A DNA stretch of 64,000 nt from Isoetes taiwanensis (GCA_021234155.1 JAJEKV010000014.1:6775563-6839562); one strand, 5' to 3'. Positions 45,709 through 58,990 are shown, counted from the first letter of the stretch. Made by a program: numbers and translations. The notes: generated by a model from the sequence alone, not told the origin.

Positions 45709-47079
45709 TGACGTCCTGGCATTTGAGAAGTGAGTTACTCTGCCATGCCATTTGCATTTCGGGTTCTCACTTTGGTATGGACCAACATGTCTATTTGCCA
45801 GAGTTTGCTCTGTAATCTGTGCAAGTTGATGTTTAGATGTGGTGGGGTCAGTTCTAGCTGCAAAGGCATGTGCAATGCATTCTTTAGTAAAAACCTCTGC
45901 ATGACATGATAAAAGTTTTATCTGATGAACAGGGCCTGAGTGATAATTTCTCTGGTGCTAGCCTTTATATGGCAATTATGCAGTCTATGGCTTTTACTTC
46001 GTCAACACAAAGGTATGCCAGTCTGTATGTCTCTTAAGTCGGCAGCTGCCTTCAATGCGTCAAATAAGAAGGGGCGATTTGAACTCAATGCATCAGCATA
46101 TGGCTATGACTCTTTTACATTAATTATTGGAATTTGAAGACCAAAACGTCCCCCTTTGCTAGGATGTAGGACAATAATGGTAGTCAATCCACATTTTGAT
46201 CTACGTACCTTGCTGCTGATGTGTTACAGAACCAAAAATTCTATATGAAAATGCAGCATTCTGTATCTCTAATGTGGCCACTCATCGCTCCTTCAGCCTG
46301 CCATTTCCTTCCTAGGTTTATCTTAATCAATTATTATCAGCACATAATGTTGCAAATTGGTAAAGAACGTATATGTGCTGGCACAAGGTCAATTCTTGGT
46401 TCGTTTTTGAGGTTATGACTCTGCATATTGTGTAAGCCTCCTATCTTCTCTTGGATTATAGGCTCTGTGATTATACTCAGTATAATAGGGTACCTCTGCA
46501 TAGGCATCTTCAAAACTAGTGGCTAGACATAGGCATCCTCTAAACTAGTGGCTAGATGGAGTATTATAGTTTGGCAGCTTCCCAGCTCCAGACAATTGCA
46601 TCAGAATATATTTGTCATGTTCAGGGCTGTGCATATGCTCAGTATAATAGGATACCTCTGCATAGGGATCCTCTAAACTGTTGACTAAGCTTCCTGAGGA
46701 GTACGGATGCAATAGAATTGACAATTCCTCTTTGGAACAGTTAACTATCCATTTGGCGTTATTTAATTTGTTTGTTTGAAATTATTTTCTCGGTTTAGGC
46801 TTAGCGTGATTTAGCTGAATAATGTTGAAAATTAGGTACTTGTGTCCTTTTAAGAAAGTCTCGTCGCTTCCAACTTCAAGAAAGTTCTGTAGTGGACCCT
46901 CAGCCTGCCGTAACATCTTGCAGTCTTGTCCGCTAACTTTCTTCGTATTTTGTTTGGTGGGTAATGCCTAACTATCTAGTTCTTTCTTATTGTAACATCT
47001 ATTTTTAAGATACTTGTTTGAGGATTTCTTATTACGGTTATAGACGATATCGTGTTACGCATATGTAGGTCTTTGCAGG
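45709..47079. other. Spacer with a short local duplication
   Basis: 46461-46524 and 46621-46682 repeat CTCAGTATAATAGG.TACCTCTGCATAGG.ATC, and the first contains an extra ACTAGTGGCTAGA doublet. No gene seen. Confidence 0.5.
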
Positions 47080-47157
47080 CAGCTCAATTGGGTGGAAGGA
47101 TTATCTCTTAAGGGTCTTTATTCTGGTTTAAATGGAAACCTTGCTGGAGTTCTACTG
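47080..47157 (+). pseudogene. Possible relic exon of an S-adenosylmethionine carrier gene
   Basis: After an acceptor-like CTTTGCAG the plus strand reads AAQLGGRIIS in one frame and LKGLYSGLNGNLAGVL in the next, then a donor-like GTAAGT. Together these resemble the plant mitochondrial/plastid SAM carrier segment GGKIVLKGLYSGLAGNIAGVLP. A one-base frame change splits the two halves, and no other carrier exon is found nearby, so a pseudogene scrap is the likeliest reading. From memory of the family only. Confidence 0.35.
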
Positions 47158-50154
47158 TAAGTGCTTTCTTGTTTATTTACAGGTTATAAATTTCCATTAA
47201 AAAACTCTATTTCACTATGTATCAAAGGCATGACTCTATGAAGAATTATAATATTTTAGACAACTTATGGAACAAAGCAAACAATTGTTAGGACTGCTAA
47301 GAACATCCACATCCGCATGAATTTTTGGTGCTTATGACAAGCAGGTTTGCGAATGCATCATATTTTGCTCGAATGTTTAAGCATGAACGCAAGGGAAGGA
47401 GGACCCTAAGTGAAGTTATTTATGCCTTTCAGAACTTCGTAGGAAGTAAAGGATCATAGATGGCACAGGGGAGTGCTATTCTATTAGGGTTCAGAGGGGC
47501 CTTACATCCTATGCCTGGAGGCAATTGAACTGGACTAACTAATCGGGTGCGTACGAACCTGTCAAGCAGAAGCTACTCAAAAAATTTCCAGAGAATTTTA
47601 GTTCAATTGCTGGTTCGAACCTCTTGTGTTTTCCTGTCATTACATAGTTTAGCCCATTGGTTGTTCTTACTTGGTAAAACTGGCCATTGAAACCAATACA
47701 TGACTTAAATTGAAATTCTAGTAAGAAAAGAAACCACATCTACTAGCAGCTTTTAAAAATTCCTGCTTTTAAATAACCATGACATATGATGAAAACAACA
47801 AAAGTTGAGGGCCCAGTACAAGTGCATAGTACAACTACATAGTCCCAGATATGGTGATATGCCACACTGTTTGCTACGCGCAATGTTACAGATTTATGTA
47901 GATGAGACTGAGATGCTGGTTTCTGGTGGGCAGAGAGGATTAGCTGCTGCTCAATAGTATAGAAACGGTCGAGAGAAATGGCCTCTCAGCCATACGGTCC
48001 AACAATGCAACATCAATGCTTTGTGACGGAGATGTCTAAAGATTATTTACATTTAACTTTAACTTGTCTCATTCGGGGCTATGACGATGCATATTGCTTT
48101 TTTGCAGAACTTGAACATGGAGCGACCTGTTATTGCTAAAAGTTTACGAAAACTTAAAGAATAAGAAGTAAGAATTCATTGTTGTAGGGGTTTAATTGAT
48201 GAAGGTTATCATTGTTTTGATTCTTTGTTACAAGATTATCTCTTTAGACCACTAGCAGATCATTGCAGATGCATGCTTTCGCTTTTAAGCAGAGCATGGC
48301 AAATAGATGAAGTTGAGGACTTTTTAATAAAATACCAATAGAGCCTGGTTTGGTGGGTTGGGCTGAATTCTTGGGGTGTTCTCAGTGTCACGAGAAAAAC
48401 GCACCTTAGATCATATGTTTGATGAATTCTGGGCAGATAAGAAAGAATTCTTATGAATGAGTTGGGAGTTCTATGATAAACAAATAAAAAAAGGATTCAG
48501 TCAATTAACGATCATCTTCAGGAAGGCAAGTTGCTTGCTGCTTATGGAAGTCAGGCTTGTTTCAATAAATTAAGATCATAAATGATATTACGCTGTGCTA
48601 TTGGTTTAGTGGCTGTGTTTCCAGCTCAAGGATTATCCAGAAATAAGATTGCATACTCTTTGTGTCTCTAACTGCCAACTGTGGCAAATAAGAACCTTTT
48701 TCCTTTCTAGAATTCTTGTCAAGTATTCTGTTTGATCTCTCATAACCTGGGTATTACAGTTTGATATTTAAATTTTGGGGTGTCAAATCATTTCATGCTT
48801 GGGGTGTCAAATCATTTCGTGAAATCATATAAGAGTCTTGATGGAGACTTTAGTGTTTGTATAGGTCGATCTAGAACTAAGTTTTATTTCAAACAAGCCA
48901 CTTTTGAAGGGAAATTTATTGACTTCCTAGACTGAGGGAAAAATGTGTCTTCTGGGGTGTGGGGTTCAATTCTCCAATCTCCTTTTTTAGGTGCCTTACT
49001 GCAGCTGTTTAATCTAACTTTCACGAACAGCATACATATATGGAGTCAGAGCTTTCCTAATATGCACTTTCAAATGCCAAGTATAATGATTTCAGACTTC
49101 AGCTTTTCATATTTGCTGATTGTACTCGATTATAAGTCGTAGAACTCTTGTATTTCACCAAGTAACAGATTAAGAAAATCAAGGAACTGCGTACCTTCTA
49201 TGTGGTGTAATAGAATCATCTTCTCCACATGATGGTCTAAGAGAATCATCTTCTTCACATGATGGTCTGATGGATAACACTTTGGTTACAAATGGGATGC
49301 AAGGACATCCCATATTTTGATATGCCACCACATTAGAACATATTCTACTTGTCGGTGGTGATTCGTACATGGTTCTCCATGCTCGATCTCGTAACTTATA
49401 TCCTAAGATACCATATTGAACTACAGAAGAGAATAAATAAAAAGTATTGAGTCAACCCGCCAATAGAACTTGAAAGCTCTTGTATTGCACTTGACTTAAA
49501 AGCTCTAATCGGATCATAACGCTTGGACCATGATGTGACTTCTAAGATAATAGGTTTGAAACATGAGAGTTGTTTTAATGCTAAAATTTTCATATCAGTT
49601 GGCATTGTCTATTGCTCAATGCTAATTTGAAGTTAGTTTGCATTTTAATTGATACCATATGTAGGTTGTAGTGGATATAAGTTGTCACTTTTTGTTATCT
49701 TGCAATATTGACCTTGCTTAGTGGTCTTGTTCAACAAGATATGCCTGTGTGTTTTTATCTTGAGTAAATGCAACTTGTATCCTTGACCTCCAAAGAAAAG
49801 GGACTAGCAAAAATGTGCAGCAGAAGGCTTGGGCAATTTTAAGCTTGAATTCGCTATGTAAAATGGAAAAGGTAGTCACATTCATTATATATAGTTTTAT
49901 TATGCTTTTGGAATGGAATTGAATTAAATAATATGACAACAAAAATTATTGAGGTCATGAAAGTGTGAAAACAATGTAGAGTGTTAGCTTTATAGAGCAT
50001 TGTTTTAAAACATGAATAGTGTAAGGAAAGGGCATAGGGATTTATGAGATATGAATGAATTGAAGGGAAATTTCGTGTAAACGAATCTAATGAGAGAACA
50101 AATATAACGGAGCATATATTGGTGACAACGAGGTGAGTTAAATGTTTAAAATAA
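47158..50154. other. AT-rich spacer, no gene seen
   Basis: At 49211-49268 a 30-base phrase (AGAATCATCTTCTCCACATG..) is tandemly doubled. A stretch at 47345-47457 is open (FARMFKHERKGRRTLSEVIY) after an acceptor-like CAG but unrecognised. Confidence 0.45.
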
Positions 50155-50224
50155 ACGAAATCACAAGGATTTGAACCTATGCATGTAACTATTGAGCCTA
50201 ATATGAGGCCACTAGGTTGCCACA
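50155..50224 (-). mobile_element. tRNA-like head (SINE or tRNA relic)
   Basis: On the minus strand an A-box-like TGGCAACCTAGTGG is followed about 35 bases later by a perfect B box (GGTTCAAATCC). The stems do not fold into a good tRNA by eye, so a SINE head is likelier than a working tRNA gene. Confidence 0.4.
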
Positions 50225-52518
50225 GTTCATGATGATTTTGAAGTTAAGTATAATAATACAATGTTCAACAGTTGCCTAGAAACTACAGATTCTAAGTGTT
50301 CATTTGTTTCAAACTGGCCAGTGATTTGTAAGGTACGCATCTTTGTCAAAATGTAGTAAAAAAGGCCTATTCATGAAGAACTCAAAATAGGGTTATGAGA
50401 ATGGATTAAAAAAGCTGGTTGGCTTTTGGTAATAGAGCAAATATCCTTAGCATTTTGTTAACAGAGCATTATCCTTAGCATTCGAAAGTTAACAACTTCT
50501 TCCCTCTTTAAGTCTTCGCAACATATGCCTTCAATACCAATTTGCGACCATCAACAGCAAAAGCAGATTAGGCTTGGTGAGAAGGCGGAAGCGAAGGTTG
50601 CCACTTAAAAAACAAAAAATTGCATTAAGGTCAGTAGTCGATATTTCATAGCCATTCCTCAGCTGCAGAGCTTTCGTTAAAGGAGTTTTAAGAAATTTGT
50701 TACAAGGCTAGATTATAACCACAAGAAACTAGTAAAAGTGAAAGGGAAAGTTGACAGAGACTCGGGAAATACTTTTACCAGGCAAACTTATCAGCTCAAT
50801 CTTGTAGACGCAGCACCTTTTTCAATCTTTGAGTGAGAGTGACCAGGATGAAAATGTGAATATTGGCAGCTAGAAATGTGAGGAGGCTAACAAAAGACAG
50901 ACGAGAGAGGTGGCAACACTTGGTTTGTTTTCTATCAAACTTAAAGGCAAGGGACAAGTTCATTCATTCCCATGACCCAATGGAATTGATATTTGGTTAA
51001 GTTCAGTGTCTCAACCGCAAAAGACAGTATTTGCTAAATAAAACTATAGCTGGTTAGAGGAAGAAAATGGGAGCAATATGCCAGCGTATGAAATCTAGGG
51101 AATTTTCTTGCCAATACAAAGAACACGCTGTAGAGGCTTCAACACGAGACTCTCATTTCCATGGCCTAATCTCAGCCTTGAACGCTACTATGGTTAACAC
51201 TACCAGAAAGTTTCTTCATTGCCATGGCCTAATCTCAGCCTTGAACGCTATTACGGTTAACACTACCAGAAAATTTCTAGCTGCAAAGAATCACAGATTG
51301 ACAATGGAAATTCGTGGTCAAAACTGTAGTAAGAAAAAAACAGAGACAAATATGGCTAGGTAAATTTGGAAAGTTGCACAGTATGGAAAAGCATTTTGGG
51401 GTTAGGGCGAACCCAATAGGTACGGTTTGCTATTTTTCTCAACCGTTTTTTCTAGATCAAGATCTAAGGACCAGGTGAACGTCCACATTAAATTGTAGGA
51501 CACGTAGATAGCCTAGGCTTTCAGATAAGGTGACACTCAAGATAGGGTTGTTGCGCCAAAAAGAAAAAAAGAAGGGGGGGAGGGAGGAGGGAAAGGTTCA
51601 AGGAAAGTGCAAGTTGTGGGGATCTCGAAAAAGTTTCACCTCAATTGTAGCTGCAATTGTAACATATCTGCTGCCGCTACACATGATTAGGTTTATCAGG
51701 CATAAAAGCACATATTTTATAATGTTGGCACTCTTTTGAGCGAAATGGTTTGTCAAAAGGAGGAAGAGGAAGAGTGGCACAATTTGAAGTGCATTAAAGG
51801 GGATTGTGAAAAATGTGGTAAACAAAAGATTCCCTTATGTCCGAAAGAGACTGATCAGAATAATGAAGATGATGTTGAGCTCTGAGCTCAAGGCCTATCG
51901 GGTCTCATTTTTCTGCTGATGCTAGAGCACATAGACTGTTTTCAGGCTTGCTTTTCAGATCTAAAAATGTCATATGTGTTATTCTTTAGGTGTGGTTTAA
52001 AATTGCACTCAATGCAATATGAAGACCGCACTTACCGTGATAAAGACTGCAGTCATTACAGTAGGATTTCTTGATCATTTTCTAAATAAGTTAGGTAAAA
52101 TGACACTCAGATTTTTGTGTTGCTTGCCTTAAAGCTGTTTGTGGGCTTTTCCCCCCCTCCTCTATCCCAACTAGAGGGGAAGGTGTGATTGTCCAGACAA
52201 TGGAGAGAAGAGGGTTGATGATTGCGTGATTAGAGGATGGCAGATCTGTGATCTTGTGAGCCATTTTACCATAGGTCTTGTTTGATTTGTTATGGGGCTG
52301 TCATGACTTCTTTGGCTGCAATATCTTGCTAGGTGTCAACTTATGGTAATGTCCTCTAGGAATGCAAAAGGCACTCTCCTATAGTACCTATGATTGGCAG
52401 GGAATGTGATTATTTTCTCTTTGTTTTCTATATATATATACAAGAAATTTAATGCGTCTTACGGTGCATGTCCGAGTTTTAGCATGTTCCTATGCTGCAA
52501 GTTCTTGTCGTGCCCTAC
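50225..52518. other. AT-rich spacer with a 63-base tandem duplication
   Basis: At about 51156-51281 a unit containing CCATGGCCTAATCTCAGCC and AACACTACCAGAAA occurs twice with a 63-base period. It lies in a 98-codon frame (51067-51363), which therefore shows a repeated peptide; I regard the frame as accidental. Nothing else is recognised. Confidence 0.5.
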
Positions 52519-53232
52519 ATTCTAAAAGAATCTTTTGAGAATACTCTAAATTCATAGATTCTCTAAGATTCTACCAAGGTTCTCTTGGAGGTTTCGTGGA
52601 GATTCCTCTAAATTTTATAAGATTCCCTCTTCCATTAGATTTCTGTAGATTCTCCAAGATTCTATGAAGATCCCCCTAGATCCCTTTAGATTCTCTTAGA
52701 TCCCTTTAGACTTTATGAGATTGCCCTAGATTCCCTTACATTATATGAGATTCAAAGAGATTCTATAAAGATTCCTCTAGATACTCTAAGATTTCATCAA
52801 CATTTTTTTAGATTCCCTCAGATTTTATGAAAATTCCCTTAGATCCCTCAGATTTTAAGAGATTCCCTTAGGCTCGTAAATATTTTCCTAGATTCTCTTA
52901 CATTTTATAAGATTTTCTTAGATTCTATTAGATTCTTCTGGATTCCTTTACATTCTAGAACTTTTTAGAACATTCTAAGACTTTTTGGAACATTCTAAGA
53001 CTTTCAATATATTCTAGAACTTTCTGGAAGTATTTCCCTAGATTTCCTTACATTCCCGTAGATTTCCCCTACATTCTAGAACATTCTAAAACTTATTAGA
53101 ACAATTTAGAACTTTCTGGGAGAATTTTCTTAGATTCCCCCTAGATTCTCTTATGTTCTAGAACTTTCTAGAAGATTGTAGAACTTTCTAGAGCCTTCCA
53201 AAACATTCTAGAACTTTCTTGAACTAGCTAGA
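52519..53232. repeat. AGATTC / TTCTAGAA minisatellite rich in heat-shock-element-like motifs
   Basis: The first 450 bases are a degenerate array of TAGATTCCCTTAGATTCT-like units. From about 52940 the unit changes to ATTCTAGAACTTTCTGGAAG. In that part alternating TTC and GAA triplets are spaced by two bases; from 53156 to about 53193 eight such positions follow each other and six are perfect (TTCtaGAActTTCtaGAA first). That is the pattern of a heat shock element, but it may be only a property of the repeat unit. Confidence 0.75.
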
Positions 53233-53394
53233 ATGTTATAATCTATTTATCTTAATGGGAACATTACCCTTAAGTATATTTGAAACATAAATCATTCTTC
53301 CATGGGGTTGGGGGGTCAATGGCTAGGGTTCGAATTCCCCACACAACATAAAAATTTTAAAAGCCTTTTCTTAAGGGATGAGCATTCAACTTGG

Positions 53395-53765
53395 GCCATA
53401 GGATCTTGGACCCGATCAAGGGTCGAGATCTCACCACGTGACAATGATTAAAGCAACATGAGCCATAGGATCTATTACATATAATTCCCAAAGTCATGTG
53501 CACCGTAGGATATATGCCAAGCCACGTGAGCCGTAAGATCTCGGATCGACGATCAGGATCGGATCAACCTAGACCGTAGGATCGATTACATATACTTCCC
53601 AAAGCCATGTGCATCGTAGGATATGTCCCAAAGCAACGTGAGCCGTAGGATCTCGGACCGACGATCAGGATCAGATCAACCTGGACCGTAGGATCGCATC
53701 TGGGCCGTAGGATACGTCCCAAAGCCACATGAGCCGTAGGATCTCGGATCAACGGCCAGATTTAG
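53395..53765. repeat. 110-base tandem repeat with CGTAGGAT submotif
   Basis: About three units. CCCAAAG.CATGTGCA.CGTAGG near 53488 recurs near 53598, and GAGCCGTAGGATCTCGGA.C recurs three times. The octamer CGTAGGAT appears throughout at 20-40-base spacing. Confidence 0.8.
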
Positions 53766-54954
53766 GAGGACAAATATAAGAACATATATATGTTATGATA
53801 TGATATGATATAAATAAGGCCATAGTCAGTAGTACTTAGTAGTACTTCTGTTGCAAGGAAGCAGTTGAGGCGGCTGTAGGAGTGGGATAGTGGGAACTTT
53901 GGGTCTAAGATGCACCTTTGAAGAACCACTTATAGTACCTTGCTTATGGGAAGATGAAGAGCAATTCTCCTTAGTACACATAGTTATATTTTTGCTTGAA
54001 ATCCTATGGGTTATGCTTCAAGGTAGCAGGAACATATTGATGGAAAGGGTCTACATCTTCTATAGTACTATGGATGGGAGAAAAGAGCGGAATTTGAAGA
54101 GTGCACTTCTAGCTCAAAGTCTCCTAGCTGAAAAATAAATTCTTTCAGGTATATATTTCGGGAGTTTGCTTCAAGGTCTGAATGCATTTTTTCTAGCATG
54201 ACTCTAACTAATGCGGCGGACTTCCCATAGTTTCTGCATGGATGGAAGAGGGCCATGCCCTTTTAGTACTGAATGAGACGGAAAGAGAGGCTCATATCTA
54301 CCTGCAATAATAGGGAACAGGTTGAAGATGCTTTAACCTGAGTACAAAGGCATTATTATAGGGTGGTTTCTTAGTTCAGTAGCTGCCTTTTATTATTCCT
54401 TAAATAAGATCATGTACCATTTCTATATTATCAATAAAATTAAAATATCTTAGCCTTCGAAAAAAAAAAAAAGTTGGGATCACGACAACATCTAATATCT
54501 AAGCATAGATGCTTTATTTGAAAATGCCTCTTGTCTCTTGTAGCACATGGAAAGTGGATGTGCCATGAGGTAAGATACAATGAGAAATAAAAAATAGCTA
54601 TGGGGTTTTATGATTGGACTAGGTACTGCACTAACTGTATCAGCATAGACATGACAACTAATATCTAAGCCTAGTGAAATATAGTTGTCCTATAGAAGCA
54701 TTATTTGAAATTACCTCCTGTAGTAGATGAAAACGGAATGGGCCATAAGATACTTGTCTCTTATTCTTGCAACGTGGCCTGCAATATTCTAAATGGAATT
54801 AGAGAAATAGAATTGTTTTTTTGAAAATTGAGTCTTAAATGTTTATTGATGTTAATAGCTTTCAGGCTCGTAAATCAATGACCTAGAATTCTTCATTGGA
54901 CCATTCACGTAGAGCATATAAGGAAACTTAGCCTACCTACTAGTAGTTAAAACA
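53766..54954. other. Spacer, no gene seen
   Basis: An AT-rich stretch with a short A-run at 54461-54472 after AATAAAATTAAAATATC, which could mark a poly(A)-tailed insert on the plus strand; no source recognised. Confidence 0.4.
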
Positions 54955-55310
54955 AAAGAGGAGAGGACAACACTTCTAGTATTATATGACATGTGATACA
55001 ACTATAATAGCACTTCTAGTATTATATAATACATGACACAACCATTATATATAGCAACAAGGACTATATGACACATGATAATGACACATGACACAACCAT
55101 GATATATAGCAACACTTCTATATGACACGTGACAATGACACGTGACACAACCATGATATATAGCAATACTGCTACTATTATATGTTACGTGACACAATCA
55201 TGGTATAAAACGACACACTTGCAATCATGACACTTGCAAGCAAGACATGTAAAAGTAACTACTAGTGCTATATGACACGTGACACAACTATAGCAATACT
55301 TCTATCAAGT
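54955..55310. repeat. Degenerate GACACATGACACAACCATGATATATAG repeat
   Basis: Variants of TGACACRTGACACAAC followed by ATATATAGCAACA recur six or more times at irregular 40-70-base intervals. Several carry the palindrome CACGTG in TGACACGTGACA. Confidence 0.75.
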
Positions 55311-56449
55311 GAGACTAATGGCATGCCAAACATAACATTTGACATATGTCATAAATTTCTCAATACATGAGACATAAAAATGAGTAGCAATATATGATAT
55401 ACACTTTTAGATTATATGATTGGAGTGAGATGCATTTGTTGTTTGTTATATAAAATATGACAGGTGCATTTAATGTTGGTTTTATTGCATCTGGTAGCTT
55501 CACATTGTGCTTAAGGCTCAAAACTTTCTGTTGCGCATCTTTGTTTTTTTTTTTTTGGGTTGGAATTTTGAAAATAAAAAGGGATTTTTTAGAATCGATC
55601 AAGAAGTGGTAAATTTCCGTAAAAGAAATTACTTTGCTACTAAATTATTGATAAGATAGGGAAACTTAAAAATACACGTAGGTAAACTGTTGCCATGTCA
55701 CGCATGGTTTCTAAAGGAAGGAGCTTGCAACCATCTCAATTAATTTCCCTCCATCCCATAATCTGGACAGTTTGGATTAAAAAAATCACAATCTAAGGAT
55801 TTTTAGGGATTTTAAATATTTTAAATATTTTTAACATATTTTATATGAAATAAGTTTTTAAAGATTTTTTCCAAAATTTTAATCTTCAAAAGATCTTAAA
55901 GAACGTTTTTTAAACGTACGGATTTTGACGTATTTAACAACATTGGAACAGACAAAGACAAAGAAAGAGGGGGCCTCGCATCGGCCCTCTAGAACGGCCT
56001 CCACAATGATGAGGTCACATCAACCGCAGCCTAAAAGTGAGTCAGAAAAACTTAATTACCTTTAGGAAGTTTAACATCTGTTTTCCTGTTATCAACAACT
56101 GATATATCCGTTAGCATAGCATTGTAGCTGGGGAAAGTCTGTCAGTGAAAGCCACATTCTTCGTATTTTCAAAGAGCTACTCGAAGTTGAACATTAAGAA
56201 ACCTTACAAAAGTATTCTCAAGTAGAACTCATATTAGAATGCATTAAAAAAAAGACGAATTTATGTAAACCAGTGCATCAAGGGAGCTATACCTTGTAGA
56301 ATTGCTGGATTATGTGTAATTTGGCAAATGACAGCTCCTCAATCTATGAAGGGCTAGTGACAGAAATGTGTCTACTTTGAAAACTTGGGGCAACTTGGTT
56401 ATTGTTTTTTTACTTTTCTTTTACGTTTTTCCTATCTCACTAGCTTCAG
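55311..56449. other. AT-rich stretch upstream of the dynein exons
   Basis: No exon is certain. 5' exons or the promoter of the dynein gene may lie here, but the DNAH1 N-terminus is too variable to find by eye. A pyrimidine tract (56403-56449) leads into the first recognised exon. Confidence 0.4.
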
Positions 56450-57211
56450 CAACTGCAGCAAAGGCAAGGGTTGATGACATGGAAGATGAGGGTGCCCGAG
56501 AGAAGGGTAGAAAAAGGGCAGCTTCAGAAGTAAGCATAGACATTCTATACTAGATAGATAGATCATGTGGAAATATCTAATTTCTTGGTTGCACATTATG
56601 AAGGTTTTCACAGATGGCGACGAAAGTACTTCCGATCCAACAGTCATGGTTCCATATATTACGAACGTTGGAGAAGTCCCTCGAAGAGTAGAAGTTGAAC
56701 GGTAATATGCCACGATCCAGAAGAGGCATTATGCATTGTAACCAGAGTTGGAGACAGAATCAAACAAATAGTACACTTTATGATCACTTTTCTTGGCTAA
56801 CTATAGAATTTTGATATTGACAGCAAAAAGAGGCTATATGCTACGCAAGACATCGCAGAGCTTATTAAAGCTGAAGGACTAGATGAACTCGATTTCGGTG
56901 TTGACCAAAGGAGGCTACCACTTTATTGGTTCGATGATACTAACTTTGAGCGCCGCCTACCTTCTAAATGGTGAGCTTTAAACTTGGAACATTCCATATG
57001 GTTTACTGCATTCCTTGATAGTGGCAAGATATAATTCCAGTGTCTATCAATTCAGGGTAGATAAAGTTTCGAAGGTTTATGCTGAAGCAGCATTCATAAA
57101 TTATGAAGGCAGATGCATATGGAAAGATTGTGTGGTCCTAGACTTTGTCGAGGATACCAATACATATCTTGTGCAGTGGGATGACACAGGACAAACATCA
57201 TGGCTACCAAG
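56450..57211 (+). CDS. DNAH1: Axonemal dynein heavy chain, DNAH1 type: 5' exons
   Basis: Four exons with matching phases: 56450-56529, 56604-56701, 56824-56970 and 57056-57211. The first is charged and variable. The second ends GEVPRRVEVER, the third continues with KKRLYATQDIAELI and LPLYWFDDTNFERRLPSKW, and the fourth ends DTNTYLVQWDDTGQTSWLPR. In order these match the human DNAH1 N-terminal region (PRKIEIERRKQQYLSLDIEQLL, LPLKVFDNEDFDCRTPREW, EKKLYLV, YWVPR). DNAH1 is a single-headed inner-arm motor that bends cilia and flagella by ATP-driven sliding of outer doublets; this part is the tail. Upstream exons are not identified, so the start codon is unknown. It implies flagellated sperm. Confidence 0.88.
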
Positions 57212-58559
57212 GCAAGAAACATCTTAATATGCGGACTTGTTTTATTCTATGCCATGTAGCTTTAGGTGTTATATAATAAGCTTACTAAATGATAGCATCC
57301 ATCGCGGAATAAGATATTCTGAGCCACCACAAGATGACTATGCATTTGGGGGCTCACCAAAAATAATCTCTGATCTCAAGGAATAAAGAGCTAGGCAATA
57401 TTCTAACTATCTAGAAAATGGAAACTAATGCTGCCATTTGTGCTTAGTCTTAGCATTAGCATGACAAATGGGATGCTCCTACCAATGTTAAACACCTTTG
57501 AGGGAGTCTTTAAATGAGTATTATCACATGCGAAGCTTTTTTTTACAATGAATTATATTGTATCTGGGCTGATAAACCCGACGGGCCTTTAGTAAACATT
57601 AATAAATCAGCCCCCCTCCCCACCAAAAGTTAATAATGTTTCAAACTTCAAGACAAGACTTGGAGTTTTCAATAATTCTTTATTTCTTCCTCTCTCTGTT
57701 TCATGCGTCTTCAATAACCTAAACTGGCAGCTTCATATGGACCATAAATGGTCTCAATCAGAGAAGCTTCAAATATTTCTCCCCTCTAGAATGAACAGGA
57801 GCAATTCTTCTATATCCCATGGTATATTGCTTGTCAAACTTAATGCGAAAACCTTGCAACTTGAAGTAGCTTTTCAACAGTGTCATATTAACATAAGTTA
57901 CAACTTTGGGGACACTAGAAGGCCAAAAGACATTATATTGTCTGGCTTACGTTCCTTAAAAAACCCTGGATGACTGCTTACCAGCTGTCCACTAACAGAA
58001 GATAGTTTTCGAATGAACAGTGATAACAACAATGCATACAATGGAAAGAAGAGGATCTACTAACAAAGCTCCAGAGAGCGCTACACTCCGATAAATCTAA
58101 CTGCTAGACTATGGCTTATATAGATGTGCCATGTCAGCTACAAGCGTGCTGTGACACGTCAGCACAGGCGTGCTATGCCACGTCAGCACACACAAAGCCT
58201 AAACATCCTAACGTCTAGTCATCTTATTCTAACAAACAGTTTAGTTGTCTTCCAGTCAGCTGGAGGTTGATATTAGTCAGGTTCTATCGAGGACGAAAAG
58301 CGTTTCCTGTCTGATCTGGGAGTGGTTGATGTTATAAACTATCCTTCCTATTACATATTGCCTTTAGAAATAGAACTTTGCAGTAGCAGATGAAGCATTA
58401 TGACCAGAAATGTGTTAGATCTGCTTGTGCATGAATATTTTTAATGAAAGGGCACCCTGAGACCAAGAAATATGATGAAACCAAAAGGTCCAAAGCAAGC
58501 AGCGATGTCTTATTTTTCCAGTTAAGGACGAGTCACACCAGGAGACGATGTAATTGAGG

Positions 58560-58990
58560 GTTCAGCGAAGACAAGGAAGTTTTCCAATCTCAAGGGAATA
58601 AAAAACAGGTTATTATTGAGGCTATGATTGAATATGACATCTCAGAATCCTTTGAAGAGCCACAAGTGGAAAGTTACTTTGCGTTTCCAACTTTAACAAT
58701 CACCCAGTTTGGATGTGAAGCCTTAACAGAATGAGGAGCTTGAAACACACTTGAATTGCCGTCACATGCTTCCTAGAATTAGAACCGAGAATATAAGAGT
58801 GGAACAATCTGCACCTCAGCCCCATCGAACATATCTGTCCACAGAAAATAGCAGTGACATTTTGACTTCTCAGCAGGCCTTGAAGCTCTACCATAATTGA
58901 TTTCCCATTCTTGAAGCTGCCTTTTGGTCCTGCAACCATCGACTTTATGGTCCTTCCTTTTTGCAGTTAAAGCACTAATTTGTCATCGTG
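58560..58990 (-). mobile_element. Possible copia gag scrap
   Basis: Minus-strand pieces near 58970-58900 resemble a zinc knuckle (CFNCKKEG and HKVDGCRTKRQ), as in Ty1/copia gag. Old, broken fossil; weak evidence. Confidence 0.3.

Noticed and set aside
51067-51363. 98-codon frame as a small gene
   Set aside because: The repeated peptide reflects a 63-base tandem duplication; no start context, splice signals or homology.
53329-53340. B-box-like GGTTCGAATTCC as a tRNA or SINE head
   Set aside because: No A box at the proper distance and no tRNA-like stems.
56368-56449. ATG at 56368 as the dynein start
   Set aside because: The peptide it gives is hydrophobic and overlaps the pyrimidine tract and acceptor of the first recognised exon; an internal exon fits better.
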